Notes: generated by a model from the letters alone, not told the origin. A DNA stretch of 64,000 nt from Aliarcobacter vitoriensis (GCF_003316695.1 NZ_PDKB01000013.1:21994-85993), one strand, 5' to 3'; shown: positions 10,472 to 20,517, counted from the first letter of the stretch. Numbers and translations are program-made.

Positions 10472-11512
10472 TTATTTACTTAAAATATGTTCTAATTCAT
10501 CACTTTGTTGTTTATTAAGTAGTTTTATACTTGCCAAACTTTTTCTTGCATTATCAAAGTTTTCTTGCTCTTTTTTAGCTTCGATAGCAACTTGAGCTCT
10601 ATAATCTTCAATCTCTTCAAAATGAGTTTTTAATTTACTTACATTTTCTACAAAAACATTTAAAGATAATACAGGTTTTGAAGATAACTCTTCAGCCTTT
10701 TTATTGCTTTTTATAGCTTCATCAGTTAAAGTTGAAGACATTTTATCTATTGTTTTACTCATAGCTTCAATAGTTGCCATTGAAGCATCTATTGCTTTTT
10801 GTCCTGAAATTTCAATAATTGCTGTTGATAAAAGTGTTTTAAATATTGGTTTTGAAGCATTCATTGATAAAGATAATTTTCTAGCCGAATCAAGTCTTAC
10901 AAGAAGTCTTTTTTTTGCCATCTCTAAATTACCTATTAAAACTACTAGATTTGTTTGAAAAAACTCAATACTTTTTACAAAAAGTTTAGTTTTATCATCA
11001 TCTTGATTTGTTTGTAAATTTTGTTTAAACTCTTCAAGTTTTAGATCTAAATACTCTTTATAGTCGATAACTTTTCCTAAATTTTGTTCAATTCCTTCTA
11101 AAAAATTGTTTTGCATATCAATAGAAATATTTAAAGAAGTGTAAGCTTGGTCAAAACCACTAAATATTGTCGAAATTTTTCCATTAATTGATTGGATATT
11201 AAAACTTTGCTCATCCCATTTATCATCAAGATATTTTGCAACATTTCCAATAACTGGAATTGCTTTAAAAAACTTCATCACCCCACTATCGTTATCTATA
11301 ATCTCATCATAAACAACATTCATCTCTTTATTCATAGATTCTAAAACTTTTGATACATCCATTATTGGGTCATTTTCTATGATTTTTGCTGTTTCATCTA
11401 TGATTGAATCTATTGGAGCAGTTATTTGTTCACCTAATTGTCTAAAATCTTTTACTTCTTTAAATGATTTTTCAACTAATTCTTTTTCTACCACTGTTAA
11501 ACTATTTGCCAT
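10472..11512 (-). CDS. TelA-like (toxic anion resistance family) cytoplasmic helical protein
   Basis: 346 residues from the ATG at 11512, chosen because AAAAGGAG (11518-11525, minus strand) sits correctly upstream; a longer frame from 11551 would overlap the upstream gene. The protein is almost entirely helical and lacks a signal peptide or membrane segment. Its layout resembles the TelA/KlaA family: a region with IPVIGNVAKYLDDKWDEQ, then long helices with LVVLIGNLEMAKKRLLVRLD and STAIIEISGQKAIDASMATI. TelA proteins are linked to tellurite and membrane-stress resistance, without a known enzymatic activity. It heads the operon with the two coiled-coil membrane paralogues. The family call is moderate. 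Confidence 0.6.
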   Translation of the reverse strand: MANSLTVVEKELVEKSFKEVKDFRQLGEQITAPIDSIIDETAKIIENDPIMDVSKVLESMNKEMNVVYDEIIDNDSGVMKFFKAIPVIGNVAKYLDDKWDEQSFNIQSINGKISTIFSGFDQAYTSLNISIDMQNNFLEGIEQNLGKVIDYKEYLDLKLEEFKQNLQTNQDDDKTKLFVKSIEFFQTNLVVLIGNLEMAKKRLLVRLDSARKLSLSMNASKPIFKTLLSTAIIEISGQKAIDASMATIEAMSKTIDKMSSTLTDEAIKSNKKAEELSSKPVLSLNVFVENVSKLKTHFEEIEDYRAQVAIEAKKEQENFDNARKSLASIKLLNKQQSDELEHILSK

Positions 11513-11523
11513 AATAACTCCTT

Positions 11524-12135
11524 TTATTTTGATAAAGTTGGTAAATTCCACTTTTTATAATATGCAAAAACTCTTAAAAGTACACCAAATACAAAAACTA
11601 TGATGAGTGTCATAAGGTTTCTCATTTCAAATATTTCTAAAATATATACCATAGAACCAATAATCAAAGCAACTGTTGCATAAAACTCCGAAACCAATAT
11701 AAAAGGCATACGATTTATCAATACATCTCTTATTGTTCCTCCACCAACAGCAGTTATAAATGCCAGCATTATTACACTTAAAAAGTTAAAACCACTCTCT
11801 ATTGCTATAATTGCACCAGTTATTGCAAAAGATGATAGTCCAATGGCATCTGATATTACAAATGCCCATTTCCCTTCTAAATTTGTGATTTTGTGTAGTT
11901 TAAAAAGCATTGCTATTAAAACAGTTGCAATTACAAGACTAAGTGGAAGATTTGAAGTAAAAACATAAGGAGTTCTATCTACTAAAACATCTCTTGTCAT
12001 CCCTCCACCAAAAGCAGTTAAAAATGCAGAGATAAAAACTCCTAAAATATCAAGTTTGCAGTGGACTCCTATCAAAAAGCCGCTTAATGCAAAAGATATT
12101 ATTCCTATAATATCAGCAATTTCTAATGCACTCAT
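11524..12135 (-). CDS. UPF0126 / TRIC-type membrane protein (YadS/YicG family)
   Basis: 203 residues from the ATG at 12135, which overlaps the thyX stop (ATGA); a longer in-frame extension has no better start. There are about seven hydrophobic segments in two homologous halves. Each half carries the family signature: FGGGMTRDVLVDRTPYVF in the first and VGGGTIRDVLINRMPFIL in the second. The family belongs to the trimeric intracellular cation channel superfamily; some bacterial members conduct potassium, but the substrate here is not known. It is translationally coupled to thyX. Confidence 0.85.
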   Translation of the reverse strand: MSALEIADIIGIISFALSGFLIGVHCKLDILGVFISAFLTAFGGGMTRDVLVDRTPYVFTSNLPLSLVIATVLIAMLFKLHKITNLEGKWAFVISDAIGLSSFAITGAIIAIESGFNFLSVIMLAFITAVGGGTIRDVLINRMPFILVSEFYATVALIIGSMVYILEIFEMRNLMTLIIVFVFGVLLRVFAYYKKWNLPTLSK

Positions 12136-12953
12136 CCTAAAAGCTCTTGCATAGCAAGTGCAGTTTGTCTTATCTCCCATTGTGCGTGATTATCAAGTCT
12201 TAATTTGAAATAATTATCCAATTGTTTTGGTTGAAATGCTCCCCAAATTTGAGTATATCCCATTTGAGGAATTACTCTTCTTGCTTCTTGTGGTTTTACA
12301 CCATTTTCCAATAATTCAAAATATAACTCTTCACTCTCTTTTATAAAGTTTTGCACTTTTTCGTTATCTTTTAATTTTTCACTTACATAAAACTCAAAAG
12401 GTACTTTTTTACCACTTACATAACGTCTTGAAAGTTCTTGCCAACAAACTCTATGTCTTACCATCTGACTTCTTGTTGGAAAATCTACTTTAAATAAAAA
12501 TACTTTGAAATGCTCTTTTATAATTTCACACTCTTCTTTTGTATTAAAAATAGTTCGTATATCAAAGCTAAATTTATCTTTGTCATTTTCAAAATCATAA
12601 ACTAAAGCTCTATAATTTGTAAGTAAATATTTATCATCTAAAATTTCACCAAATTTTTTAGAGTTTGAATATTCTAACTCTAAAATCTCTTTATGTTTAG
12701 GATTTTCATAATCTAGTAATACTGGTACAAATTCAAAACTAGAACTTGGTAATCCCATACTTTCAGCCATAAGTCTATTATAAAGGCTTTCGCTTCCTAA
12801 TGCTTTTGGATTTTGATAACAAATCGAAGCTACTTGAGTTATTGCTCTTATTCGATTTTCTTCATTCAAATTTGCATGTGAAAAATCCCAATTTTCTACA
12901 AAAGCAATATCATCTCCAAAAACATTATCTTTTTTATTTATCAAATTTATCAT
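12132..12953 (-). CDS. thyX: FAD-dependent thymidylate synthase ThyX
   Basis: A 273-residue flavin-dependent thymidylate synthase that methylates dUMP using methylene-tetrahydrofolate and NADPH. The core signature appears as RHRVCWQELSRRY, a variant one residue shorter than the common RHRxxSxNExSxRY motif. The C-terminal NYFKLRLDNHAQWEIRQTA is the conserved FAD and dUMP-binding part. An N-terminal region of about 100 residues (containing SICYQNPKALGSE and MAESMGLPSSSFEF) precedes the signature, as in other family members. Four bases overlap the downstream TRIC-type gene. Confidence 0.88.
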   Translation of the reverse strand: MINLINKKDNVFGDDIAFVENWDFSHANLNEENRIRAITQVASICYQNPKALGSESLYNRLMAESMGLPSSSFEFVPVLLDYENPKHKEILELEYSNSKKFGEILDDKYLLTNYRALVYDFENDKDKFSFDIRTIFNTKEECEIIKEHFKVFLFKVDFPTRSQMVRHRVCWQELSRRYVSGKKVPFEFYVSEKLKDNEKVQNFIKESEELYFELLENGVKPQEARRVIPQMGYTQIWGAFQPKQLDNYFKLRLDNHAQWEIRQTALAMQELLG

Positions 12954-12995
12954 CTTATTCCTTTTGTAAAAAATTAAGTGTGATTATACAAAAAA

Positions 12996-15900
12996 CTATA
13001 TAATTATTACTTTATTTCTTCCAGCAGCTTTTGCTTCATATACAGCTTCATCTGCTCTTTTAATGGTTTTAAGGATATCTTCATCATTTTGATATATTGT
13101 TCCTCCAAATGAACAAGTTTTTTGACCAACTTTTGGGAAATTATATTGTTCAATTGTTTTTCTCAAATTTTCAAGTATTTTTGGAAGATCATTTGGAGAT
13201 TTTAATTGTAAAATTAAAATAAATTCTTCTCCACCCCAACGAATTAAAATATCATTTTGCCTAGAAGATTTATTTATAATTTCTACAAATCTTATTAAAA
13301 CATCATCTCCAATATCATGTCCATAAGTATCATTTACTGCTTTAAAATGGTCAATATCAAGCATAGCAATTGCAAGATTAGAATCATTTGTGTGATACTT
13401 ATTAATTAAATTTTTATAGTTTTTATCAAAAAATTCTCTGTTATAGGCATTTGTAAGTTTATCATGCATAATTTTTTTCTCAAGATATATATTTTTTGAA
13501 ATAGTTTGAGAAATATCAGTAAAGCTTACTATCATTGTTTCATCATCAAAATTGTTCATTTTTACAGAAAAAGCATGTTCTTGAAAATCTTTTCCTGCTA
13601 TTGCAACAATTCTTTTTGATTCTTCAAGTATTTTAATCTCTTTTAACCAAGTATCATTTTTAATAGAAAAGAAATTATCTTTTTCTATAAATAATTCACA
13701 AATACATTTATGCTTTTTATTAAAATCGTTAAGATTTCTAAATCCTAAAAAATCAAATAATTTTTGATTTGCAAATTTTATTTGTTCACCATCAGTTAGT
13801 ATTACAATATTATCTTGTGATTCAATCAATCTTTCAAGATTTTTGTAAGATTCTTGAAGTTTCTTTTGTATAAGTTTTTCATTTGTTATATCTCTTGCTG
13901 AAGAGTATATAAAATCTTCTCCATCTAGTGTTATTTTTACAAGACTAATCGCAGCATCATAATACGAACCATTTCTTCGTTTATGTACTCTTTCTATAAA
14001 AGTTGTATCATATCCGATCATAGAAACAATATTATTTCTATATTCTTCAATATTTTTTATATCTTTATCCCAGTCTAAGATCGTAAGATTTTTCATTTCT
14101 TCATCACTATAACCTAAATATTTTTTGGTTTGTCTACTATATTCTAAAAGTTTTCCTGTATTTATGTCTAATATTGCAATTGCATCTGAAGATAGATTTA
14201 TAAATGTTTGAAATTTTATTTTTTCTTTTAAAATCTCATTTTTAAGTTCTTGCTCTTTTGTAATATCTTTTATAATTGAAAATAATATAACACCACTATT
14301 TGTTTCTATTGGAGAAGAGTGAACTTCAACAGTTCTAATATCTCCATTTTTTAATTTATGAAAAAATATAAATAGATTTTTTATTGAACCTTTCGCTTCT
14401 TGTTGTTTTTCTTCTATACTTTTTGCTTCTAATAGATTTATTTTAGAAATATCCATTCCCTTTAATTCATCGATAGTATAACCATAAAAATCAATAGCAC
14501 TTTGATTTGCATCGATTATTTTTCTATTATTAGGATCAGTCAAAAGCATTATTGATGAATGTGTTTTAAACATATTCTCAAATCTATTTTTTACAAGTTC
14601 CATTTCCTGGATTAATATTTTTTCTTTAGTTACATCAATATGTGTTCCCATCATTATGATAGGCTTATCTTTTTCATTCCAAGATATTACTTTTCCTCTT
14701 GCTTTTATCCAGATCCATGAACCATTTTTATGCTTCATTCTCATTTCTGATTCATAATAATCTAGTTCCTTGTTAAAATGCTTTCTTAATAGCTGTTTAC
14801 TTTTTTCTAAATCATCTGGTTGTACAAATTTCATCCATGTATTTATATCTGTTGGTTCAATTTCGTCCAATGTATAACCTATCATATTTGCCCATTTTTC
14901 ATTAAATATAACTTCATTTGTTTGTACATTCCATTCCCAAGTACCTGCATTTGTTCCAGTTATGATATTTGCTAAACGGTTCTTTTCAGTAATTAAAAAA
15001 TCTCTAGTTTTCATTAGTTCAATAATAGCTGTTTGTTCTTTTTTATAACTTTTTTTAATGGCTATAAATACTAAAAAAGCTATCAAAATAAATAAAATTA
15101 TTAAAATAGCAACTATCAATAAATTTCGTTTCCAGTGTTCTAAATACTCTTGTTCTGATATTGCAACTTGTACATAAAATGGATATTTATCCATTACTAT
15201 AAAACTACCAACTCTTTTATGCTTATCTGTTGAAGCTATATATTCAAGACCTCCTGCTTTTTCACCATTTTTTATTTTTATAAATATTGGGTTACTTGGT
15301 GGTAATGGTTTATAAACTTCAAGATTATCGGTCATTGGGTATCTTGATATTAATTCAGAATTATCTGAACTTCTTATTAGTGATACGCCACCTTCCCCTA
15401 TATTTATTGAGCTTAAAGTATTATTTATAGTATGCATATTTATAAATGCTATTAGAACACCTAATAAGTTACCATTTTCATCTTTTATTGCATGAAGTCT
15501 AGCAAGGAACTGTTCTTTATTTTGAGAAACTATGATATTAGAAAAAGTTTTTGTCAAACTTGTATTAGTTTTTAGGTCTTGAAAATATGGTTTATTGGCT
15601 AAATCCATATTAAAATTTAACTGGCTAGAAGAATAAATAATCTCTCCATTTGGATTTGCATAGCTTATATTATCAATATCTTCAAAATTATTTATCAAAT
15701 AATTAAATTTTTCAGAAACTATTTTTGTTTTTTGTTCAAAAGAGTTTTCTAAAAAGAGTTTATTCTCTTTTGGTAGAGTTAATATTATATCTTCTGCAAA
15801 TTTTAATATATTATCAATCTCTTCAAAATCATTTTCTAATTTTTTTGTAAGTAGTATTGTAAGATTATTTGTTTTGATTGTTGCATTTCCAACAGCATTT

Positions 15901-16004
15901 TTATATTCAAAATAACCTTGAATTAAAGCAATAGTTATAACTATACAAATAGAGAATATAAACCAGCTATAAGTAAAGGTTTTTCGATTAATATCTTTTT
16001 TCAA
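12996..16004 (-). CDS. Diguanylate cyclase with Cache sensor and several PAS domains
   Basis: 1002 residues. A membrane anchor (about 12-30) and a second transmembrane helix (about 292-316) enclose a periplasmic double-Cache-like sensor. Four PAS/PAC repeats follow (about 335-460, 465-590, 590-710 and 715-830); motifs such as NEKWANMIGYTLDEIEP, DFYGYTIDELKGMD and KKYLGYSDEEM mark them. The C-terminal GGDEF domain has an intact GGEEF active site at about residue 924 and an RxxD inhibitory site (RQND, about 915-918) at the standard distance. It should make cyclic di-GMP and be feedback-inhibited. The signal it senses is unknown. It is transcribed alone, divergent from the FecI-type sigma gene. 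Confidence 0.93.
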   Translation of the reverse strand: MKKDINRKTFTYSWFIFSICIVITIALIQGYFEYKNAVGNATIKTNNLTILLTKKLENDFEEIDNILKFAEDIILTLPKENKLFLENSFEQKTKIVSEKFNYLINNFEDIDNISYANPNGEIIYSSSQLNFNMDLANKPYFQDLKTNTSLTKTFSNIIVSQNKEQFLARLHAIKDENGNLLGVLIAFINMHTINNTLSSINIGEGGVSLIRSSDNSELISRYPMTDNLEVYKPLPPSNPIFIKIKNGEKAGGLEYIASTDKHKRVGSFIVMDKYPFYVQVAISEQEYLEHWKRNLLIVAILIILFILIAFLVFIAIKKSYKKEQTAIIELMKTRDFLITEKNRLANIITGTNAGTWEWNVQTNEVIFNEKWANMIGYTLDEIEPTDINTWMKFVQPDDLEKSKQLLRKHFNKELDYYESEMRMKHKNGSWIWIKARGKVISWNEKDKPIIMMGTHIDVTKEKILIQEMELVKNRFENMFKTHSSIMLLTDPNNRKIIDANQSAIDFYGYTIDELKGMDISKINLLEAKSIEEKQQEAKGSIKNLFIFFHKLKNGDIRTVEVHSSPIETNSGVILFSIIKDITKEQELKNEILKEKIKFQTFINLSSDAIAILDINTGKLLEYSRQTKKYLGYSDEEMKNLTILDWDKDIKNIEEYRNNIVSMIGYDTTFIERVHKRRNGSYYDAAISLVKITLDGEDFIYSSARDITNEKLIQKKLQESYKNLERLIESQDNIVILTDGEQIKFANQKLFDFLGFRNLNDFNKKHKCICELFIEKDNFFSIKNDTWLKEIKILEESKRIVAIAGKDFQEHAFSVKMNNFDDETMIVSFTDISQTISKNIYLEKKIMHDKLTNAYNREFFDKNYKNLINKYHTNDSNLAIAMLDIDHFKAVNDTYGHDIGDDVLIRFVEIINKSSRQNDILIRWGGEEFILILQLKSPNDLPKILENLRKTIEQYNFPKVGQKTCSFGGTIYQNDEDILKTIKRADEAVYEAKAAGRNKVIII

Positions 16005-16177
16005 ATTATAAATTCCTATTTTTGAATCTCAAATATAAATATTTTAGTGAAAATATATAAGTAGAGTAATAGTTAATTATATCTTCTAAAGATTTAGCTT
16101 TATATAAAGTAAATTTTTTTGAATAATTTAATAAGAGTATAGTTCAAATTTAGCTACAATTTGCATCTTACAATTAT

Positions 16178-16190
16178 AATAATTGTTATT
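16178..16190. promoter_or_regulatory. Fur-like dyad AATAATTGTTATT upstream of the FecI-type gene
   Basis: A 13-bp dyad (AATAA-TTG-TTATT) 20 bases before the start of the sigma factor gene. The identical 13-mer sits at the same place ahead of the AraC regulator gene at 26184-26196. The A/T-rich NATAAT-type layout is like a Fur box, and both genes control iron uptake. Operator function is inferred. Confidence 0.5.
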
Positions 16191-16209
16191 TTAAGGGATA
16201 AAGTAAACA

Positions 16210-16683
16210 ATGACAGCACACTATGATGAAATTTTTCAATATGTTAGGAAAAATGTTATAGATAAAGATATAGCAGAAGATATAACTCAAGAAACTTTTA
16301 CAAGAGCATATAAAAGTGCTAAAAAAGTAGATGTTGAAAATGAGAGAGCTTGGTTATTTAGGATTGCCAAAAATGTTATGTATGATGTATACAAAGAAAA
16401 ATATAAAATGGATAAAATAAGTTTTGAAGAAGATTATCACATAGAAGAAAGTGATGATATACAAACAATAATGATACAAAATGAAGAAACAGCACTTTTA
16501 TTGCAAGAAATAGAAAAGCTACCTAAAAAAAGAAGACAAGCTTTTACTTTGCATTTTATTGATTGTTACTCAAGAGAAGAAGTTGCTACAATGATGAATA
16601 TAACTGTAAATGCAGTAGATAAACATATAAGTATGGCAAGTAACCAAATAAAAGAGAATTTGGAAAATGGAAGTATAAAGTAA
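16210..16683 (+). CDS. ECF sigma factor, FecI type
   Basis: 157 residues. Region 2 contains DKDIAEDITQETFTRAY and NERAWLFRIAKNVMYD (the -10 recognising part), and region 4 contains LPKKRRQAFTLHFIDCYSREEVATMMNITVNAVDKHIS (helix-turn-helix for the -35). It is followed with a one-base stop/start overlap by a FecR-like protein and then a TonB receptor with an N-terminal signalling domain, the standard FecI-FecR-FecA arrangement. It should direct transcription of the receptor gene. A Fur-like dyad lies just upstream. Confidence 0.92.
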   Translation: MTAHYDEIFQYVRKNVIDKDIAEDITQETFTRAYKSAKKVDVENERAWLFRIAKNVMYDVYKEKYKMDKISFEEDYHIEESDDIQTIMIQNEETALLLQEIEKLPKKRRQAFTLHFIDCYSREEVATMMNITVNAVDKHISMASNQIKENLENGSIK

Positions 16684-17630
16684 TGGAAAATAAAAATATA
16701 ATTTTAGAAAAAGCTAGATATTACTTGAGTTGTGAACAAGAAAAAAAAGATATATACTCTGATGAAGAATTCTTAAAGTGGATAAGTATAGAAGAAAATA
16801 AAGCAGTATTTGAAAAAGAGAAAGCATTTAGACAGATGTTTTCAAAAATACCAAAACAAGATAAACAAAGATTATCGCAGCAAGTACAAAAAGAGTTAAG
16901 ACAAGAAAGATTTTTAAGTAAAATAAAAAAAATATCAACTCTTGCAGCCTGTATTTTGGTAGTTGGTTTTGTATATATCTCTTATTTCAAGGACAACTAC
17001 TCGCAAAAAATATATTCACAAAATATCATAATGAAAGATATTTTAATGCCAGATGATTCAAAAATAACTCTTGATGTAAAAACAAATATTGAAGTTGAAT
17101 ATTCAAAAGATAAAAGAGAGGTTTTTTTAAAATCTGGAAAAGCTATCTTTGAAGTAAGTCCAAATAAAGAACGACCATTTTATGTACAAAGCAATGGTAT
17201 TTTAGTAAAAGTTGTTGGTACAAAATTTGAAGTAAATCAAAAAAGGAATAGTGTAAATATAGCTGTTTTAGATGGAATTGTAGATATAAATCATAATGAT
17301 TTAAAAGTTTCAGAGCTAAAAAAAGGTGATATTTTGGAAATATCAAATGATGGAGAAATTGCAAAGCTAGAACAAGTAGTAATTGAAAAAATGGCTTCTT
17401 GGGAAAATGGAAAATTTATTTTTAATCAAACTCCATTGATTGATGTATTAAATGAATTTCAAAGATATTTTGATAAAAAAATTGAATTTATAGTAACAAA
17501 AAATGATAAATTTCCAATAACTGGAGAGTTTGATATATATGATTTTGATAAATTCACAAAGCTTTTACCTATGATTTATCCTATAAAAGTTCAATATGTA
17601 GATGATAAAAAGATTGTTCTTAGAAACTAA
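16683..17630 (+). CDS. FecR-type transmembrane anti-sigma regulator
   Basis: 315 residues. The cytoplasmic N-terminal 85 residues hold the sigma-interacting part (EFLKWISIEENKAVFE). One transmembrane helix follows near residues 84-103 (ISTLAACILVVGFVYISYF). The periplasmic part has the FecR beta fold (LPDDSKITLDVKTNIEVEYS-like segment, then GKAIFEVSPNKERPFYVQS and VKVVGTKFEV). The C-terminal part (FNQTPLIDVLNEFQRYFDKK) resembles a secretin/TonB short domain that contacts the receptor. The start codon overlaps the sigma factor stop. It passes the substrate-bound signal from the receptor to the sigma factor. Confidence 0.92.
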   Translation: MENKNIILEKARYYLSCEQEKKDIYSDEEFLKWISIEENKAVFEKEKAFRQMFSKIPKQDKQRLSQQVQKELRQERFLSKIKKISTLAACILVVGFVYISYFKDNYSQKIYSQNIIMKDILMPDDSKITLDVKTNIEVEYSKDKREVFLKSGKAIFEVSPNKERPFYVQSNGILVKVVGTKFEVNQKRNSVNIAVLDGIVDINHNDLKVSELKKGDILEISNDGEIAKLEQVVIEKMASWENGKFIFNQTPLIDVLNEFQRYFDKKIEFIVTKNDKFPITGEFDIYDFDKFTKLLPMIYPIKVQYVDDKKIVLRN

Positions 17631-17909
17631 TTTGTATTTACATTTGTAGTAATTCTTTTTGATTTAATGCGATCATAATATATCCTTTAATGATAAGTTA
17701 TGATTGTTATATCAAATATATTTTATATTTATAAACAATATATTCTAAAAGATATTTTTTATTAAAGCCCTATAAAATTGCTGTCTTCCAATAAATTTTA
17801 ACAAATTTAAAAATTTGTTCCGAAATTCTTTCAGGTTTTTTCAATTTTTTAGACTACACTTATAGAGATTAATTCTCATATTGATAATTTTAAAATAAAG
17901 GGAGAAAAT

Positions 17910-20294
17910 ATGAAATTTTCAAAAAAGCTTGTATTATCTACAAGTTTGTCTATCGTTTTGAGTAGTCAGCTATTGTCTCAAAGTTTTTCTGTTGGTGGTG
18001 GTTCACTAGAGGAAGCAATAAAAGATATAAGTAAACAATCAAATATGACATATATGGTTGATACTAGAATCTTAGATGGTAAAAAAGCACCAAATATCAA
18101 AGATATTGAAGGTGTACAAAATGCTTTAAATGAGCTATTAAAAGATACAGACCTTGAAGCAATTATAAATGACAATACTATTGTTATAAGAAAAGTATCT
18201 TCTGTAAAAGTGATAAATGGAACATATATTTTAGATGATGTTTCTGTAAATACTGGTAGAAGTGGAAGTGCTGAAAATGGATATGTAGTAAAAGAACTCA
18301 AACAAGTTGGACCTTGGGGAGAAAAATCACTACAAGATACACCTTACTCAATGACAGTTATGCCTCAAGAACTTATTGAAAATTCTATTGCAGGCGATAT
18401 GGATCAAATCTATAAAATGAATCCAATTATTCAAAATTCGACTCCCACTTCAGTTTATGGAACTCCTTATGCTGCATTTAGAGGTTTCCATAGTCAAGTT
18501 GGAATTATGGATGGATTAAGGCTTTCTTCTATTTCAACTGGTATTGCCATGGAAGAACTTGAAAGAGTTGAAATTATAAATGGACTTACTGGATTTATGT
18601 ATGGAGTTTCAGGAGGTGAAGGAATAGGTGGAACAACAAACTATGTACTTAAAAGACCGACATATAAAAGACTTACAAATTTAACTTTAGGAAATTATGG
18701 AAAAGAACAATGGTTTGGACATCTTGATTTAGGCAATAAAATAGATGAAAAAGGTAAATTTGCATATAGATTAAATGTTGCTCATCAAGATGGAGAAACA
18801 GCTAAAAAGAATCAAAATGTGGAAAGAACTTTAGTTAGTGGAGCATTAGATTGGAATGTAACAGATGATTTCCAACTTCAATTAGAAGCTGCACATACTT
18901 ATTATAAAATTGAGGGTTTAGATTCTTTATTTTATACTAATGGAGGAACTGGAGAATGGATAAAACCATTAAAAAATGACAAAACTTATACTCCTGATTG
19001 GACATATCGTGAAACTAAAACAGATAGAGTTGGTTTAAATGCAACTTGGAATATAAATGATATTTTCACTTTTAGAAGTGCCTATATGTATAAAAAAGAT
19101 AAACAAGAAGCATTAGGTTCATATCCAACATATTATTTTGATGACTCAACTTTTGCAACTGGATCAATTTCAAAAGAGGCTCCTTCTTGGAATATTGCAC
19201 AAGGTGCATATGCTTATTTAGATAGTGAATTTAATACAGGAAGTGTTAAACATAAACTTACTTTTGGAGCATCTGGAGATATTTTAGATGTAAAAAGATA
19301 TGAAAATAACTCTATGTGGGTAAATGGTTCACCTAGATTTACAAATCCAAATGATTTGATGTCTTGGAGTAAACCATCAACACTAAATGCTGGTTGGGAT
19401 TATGGTAAAAAATATAAATCAAGTAAATCTACAAATTCAAATATAATTATTGGAGATGATATAACTTTTAATGAACACTTTAGTGCTTTAGTTGGTTTAA
19501 ATTATACAACAGTTGAAACTGAAAATTTTAATTTATCAGGTAATGTAACTTCAAAATATGATAAATCAGAACTTACTCCAACAGTTTCACTAATTTTTAA
19601 ACCATTTGAAGATTTAACAACTTATGTAACTTATATGGAAGGTTTAACAAGAGGAAGTACAGTTCCTGATGATCCAGTTCAGTATAATGACCCAGGAAAA
19701 ATTCTTGACCCATTCGTAAGTAAACAATATGAAGTTGGTGCAAAATATGCTGTTAATGAAAATTTATTATTAAGTTCAGCATTGTTTAGAATAGAAAAGG
19801 CAAATACTTATAATGAAAAAGGAAGTAATGATAAAATAACAATAAGTCAAGATGGATTACAAATACATCAAGGTTTAGAAGTTTTAGCAACTGGAAGAAT
19901 AACAGATGATTTAACAGTTATGGCAGGTGGAACAGTTATGGATGTGGAAGTTGATAAAGCAACAGATAAAGCACGAGAGGGTAAAAAACCAACAGGAGTT
20001 TCAAGTGTATTAGCAAAACTTTATGCAGAATATAATATCCCAATGGTTCAAGGTTTAACTTTAACTGGAGGTGCATATCACTCTGGAAGTAAATATAAAG
20101 ATGCTTTAAATGAAAATAAAATTGATGGTTATACTATTTATGATGCAGGTTTAAGATATAAAACAAAAATCGATAAATTTCCTACAACTTTTAATCTAAA
20201 TGTTGCAAACTTAACTGGAAAAGATTACTGGGCTACAACATGGTCTTCAGGTATTCCTAGAACTGTTGCTTTTTCTATGAAAATGGAGTTTTAA
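17910..20294 (+). CDS. TonB-dependent siderophore receptor with N-terminal signalling domain (FecA/FpvA-like)
   Basis: 794 residues. A signal peptide (about 1-25) is followed by a secretin/TonB N-terminal domain (about 27-90; GGGSLEEAIKDISKQSNMTY) that signals to FecR. The plug domain (about 125-240) has DTPYSMTVMPQELIEN and later GVSGGEGIGGTTNYVLKRP. The rest is a 22-strand barrel ending with the aromatic residue Phe (FSMKMEF), as needed for outer-membrane insertion. The plug resembles ferric-siderophore receptors of the hydroxamate/ferrichrome-pyoverdine type. The substrate is not known. The 279-bp gap upstream holds its own promoter region and a strong RBS (AAGGGAG). Confidence 0.93.
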   Translation: MKFSKKLVLSTSLSIVLSSQLLSQSFSVGGGSLEEAIKDISKQSNMTYMVDTRILDGKKAPNIKDIEGVQNALNELLKDTDLEAIINDNTIVIRKVSSVKVINGTYILDDVSVNTGRSGSAENGYVVKELKQVGPWGEKSLQDTPYSMTVMPQELIENSIAGDMDQIYKMNPIIQNSTPTSVYGTPYAAFRGFHSQVGIMDGLRLSSISTGIAMEELERVEIINGLTGFMYGVSGGEGIGGTTNYVLKRPTYKRLTNLTLGNYGKEQWFGHLDLGNKIDEKGKFAYRLNVAHQDGETAKKNQNVERTLVSGALDWNVTDDFQLQLEAAHTYYKIEGLDSLFYTNGGTGEWIKPLKNDKTYTPDWTYRETKTDRVGLNATWNINDIFTFRSAYMYKKDKQEALGSYPTYYFDDSTFATGSISKEAPSWNIAQGAYAYLDSEFNTGSVKHKLTFGASGDILDVKRYENNSMWVNGSPRFTNPNDLMSWSKPSTLNAGWDYGKKYKSSKSTNSNIIIGDDITFNEHFSALVGLNYTTVETENFNLSGNVTSKYDKSELTPTVSLIFKPFEDLTTYVTYMEGLTRGSTVPDDPVQYNDPGKILDPFVSKQYEVGAKYAVNENLLLSSALFRIEKANTYNEKGSNDKITISQDGLQIHQGLEVLATGRITDDLTVMAGGTVMDVEVDKATDKAREGKKPTGVSSVLAKLYAEYNIPMVQGLTLTGGAYHSGSKYKDALNENKIDGYTIYDAGLRYKTKIDKFPTTFNLNVANLTGKDYWATTWSSGIPRTVAFSMKMEF

Positions 20295-20305
20295 ATATTT
20301 AATAT

Positions 20306-20333
20306 AAAGAGAGTTTTGCTCTCTTTGTACTTT
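20306..20333 (+). terminator. Terminator after the TonB receptor
   Basis: AAAGAGAG (20306-20313), loop TTTTG, CTCTCTTT (20319-20326), followed by GTACTTTT. An 8-bp stem 12 bases after the receptor stop codon. Confidence 0.75.
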
Positions 20334-20517
20334 TAGGTGTGGGTTTCAAAGTATTTATTTAATTTTGAGATTAAAATTTCGATATAAAAATATACTTTCC
20401 CTTTTACTTTGGAACTCATACTTAAGGGTATAAATAAAATCTTACAAAATGTAATATTATTTATCCAATCTTTCTTTTTATGATAGAATCTTATAATTGT
20501 TATCATAAGGATAAAAA

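Noticed and set aside
11513..11551. N-terminal extension of the TelA-like protein from 11551
   Set aside because: It would overlap the upstream membrane-protein gene and has no ribosome site, while the ATG at 11512 has AAAAGGAG.
17631..17909. A hidden gene in the 279-bp gap before the FecA-like receptor
   Set aside because: All frames are broken by stops; the gap contains only A/T-rich promoter-like sequence, GTTCCGAAATT near 17817 and the GAGATTAATTCTC dyad at 17865.
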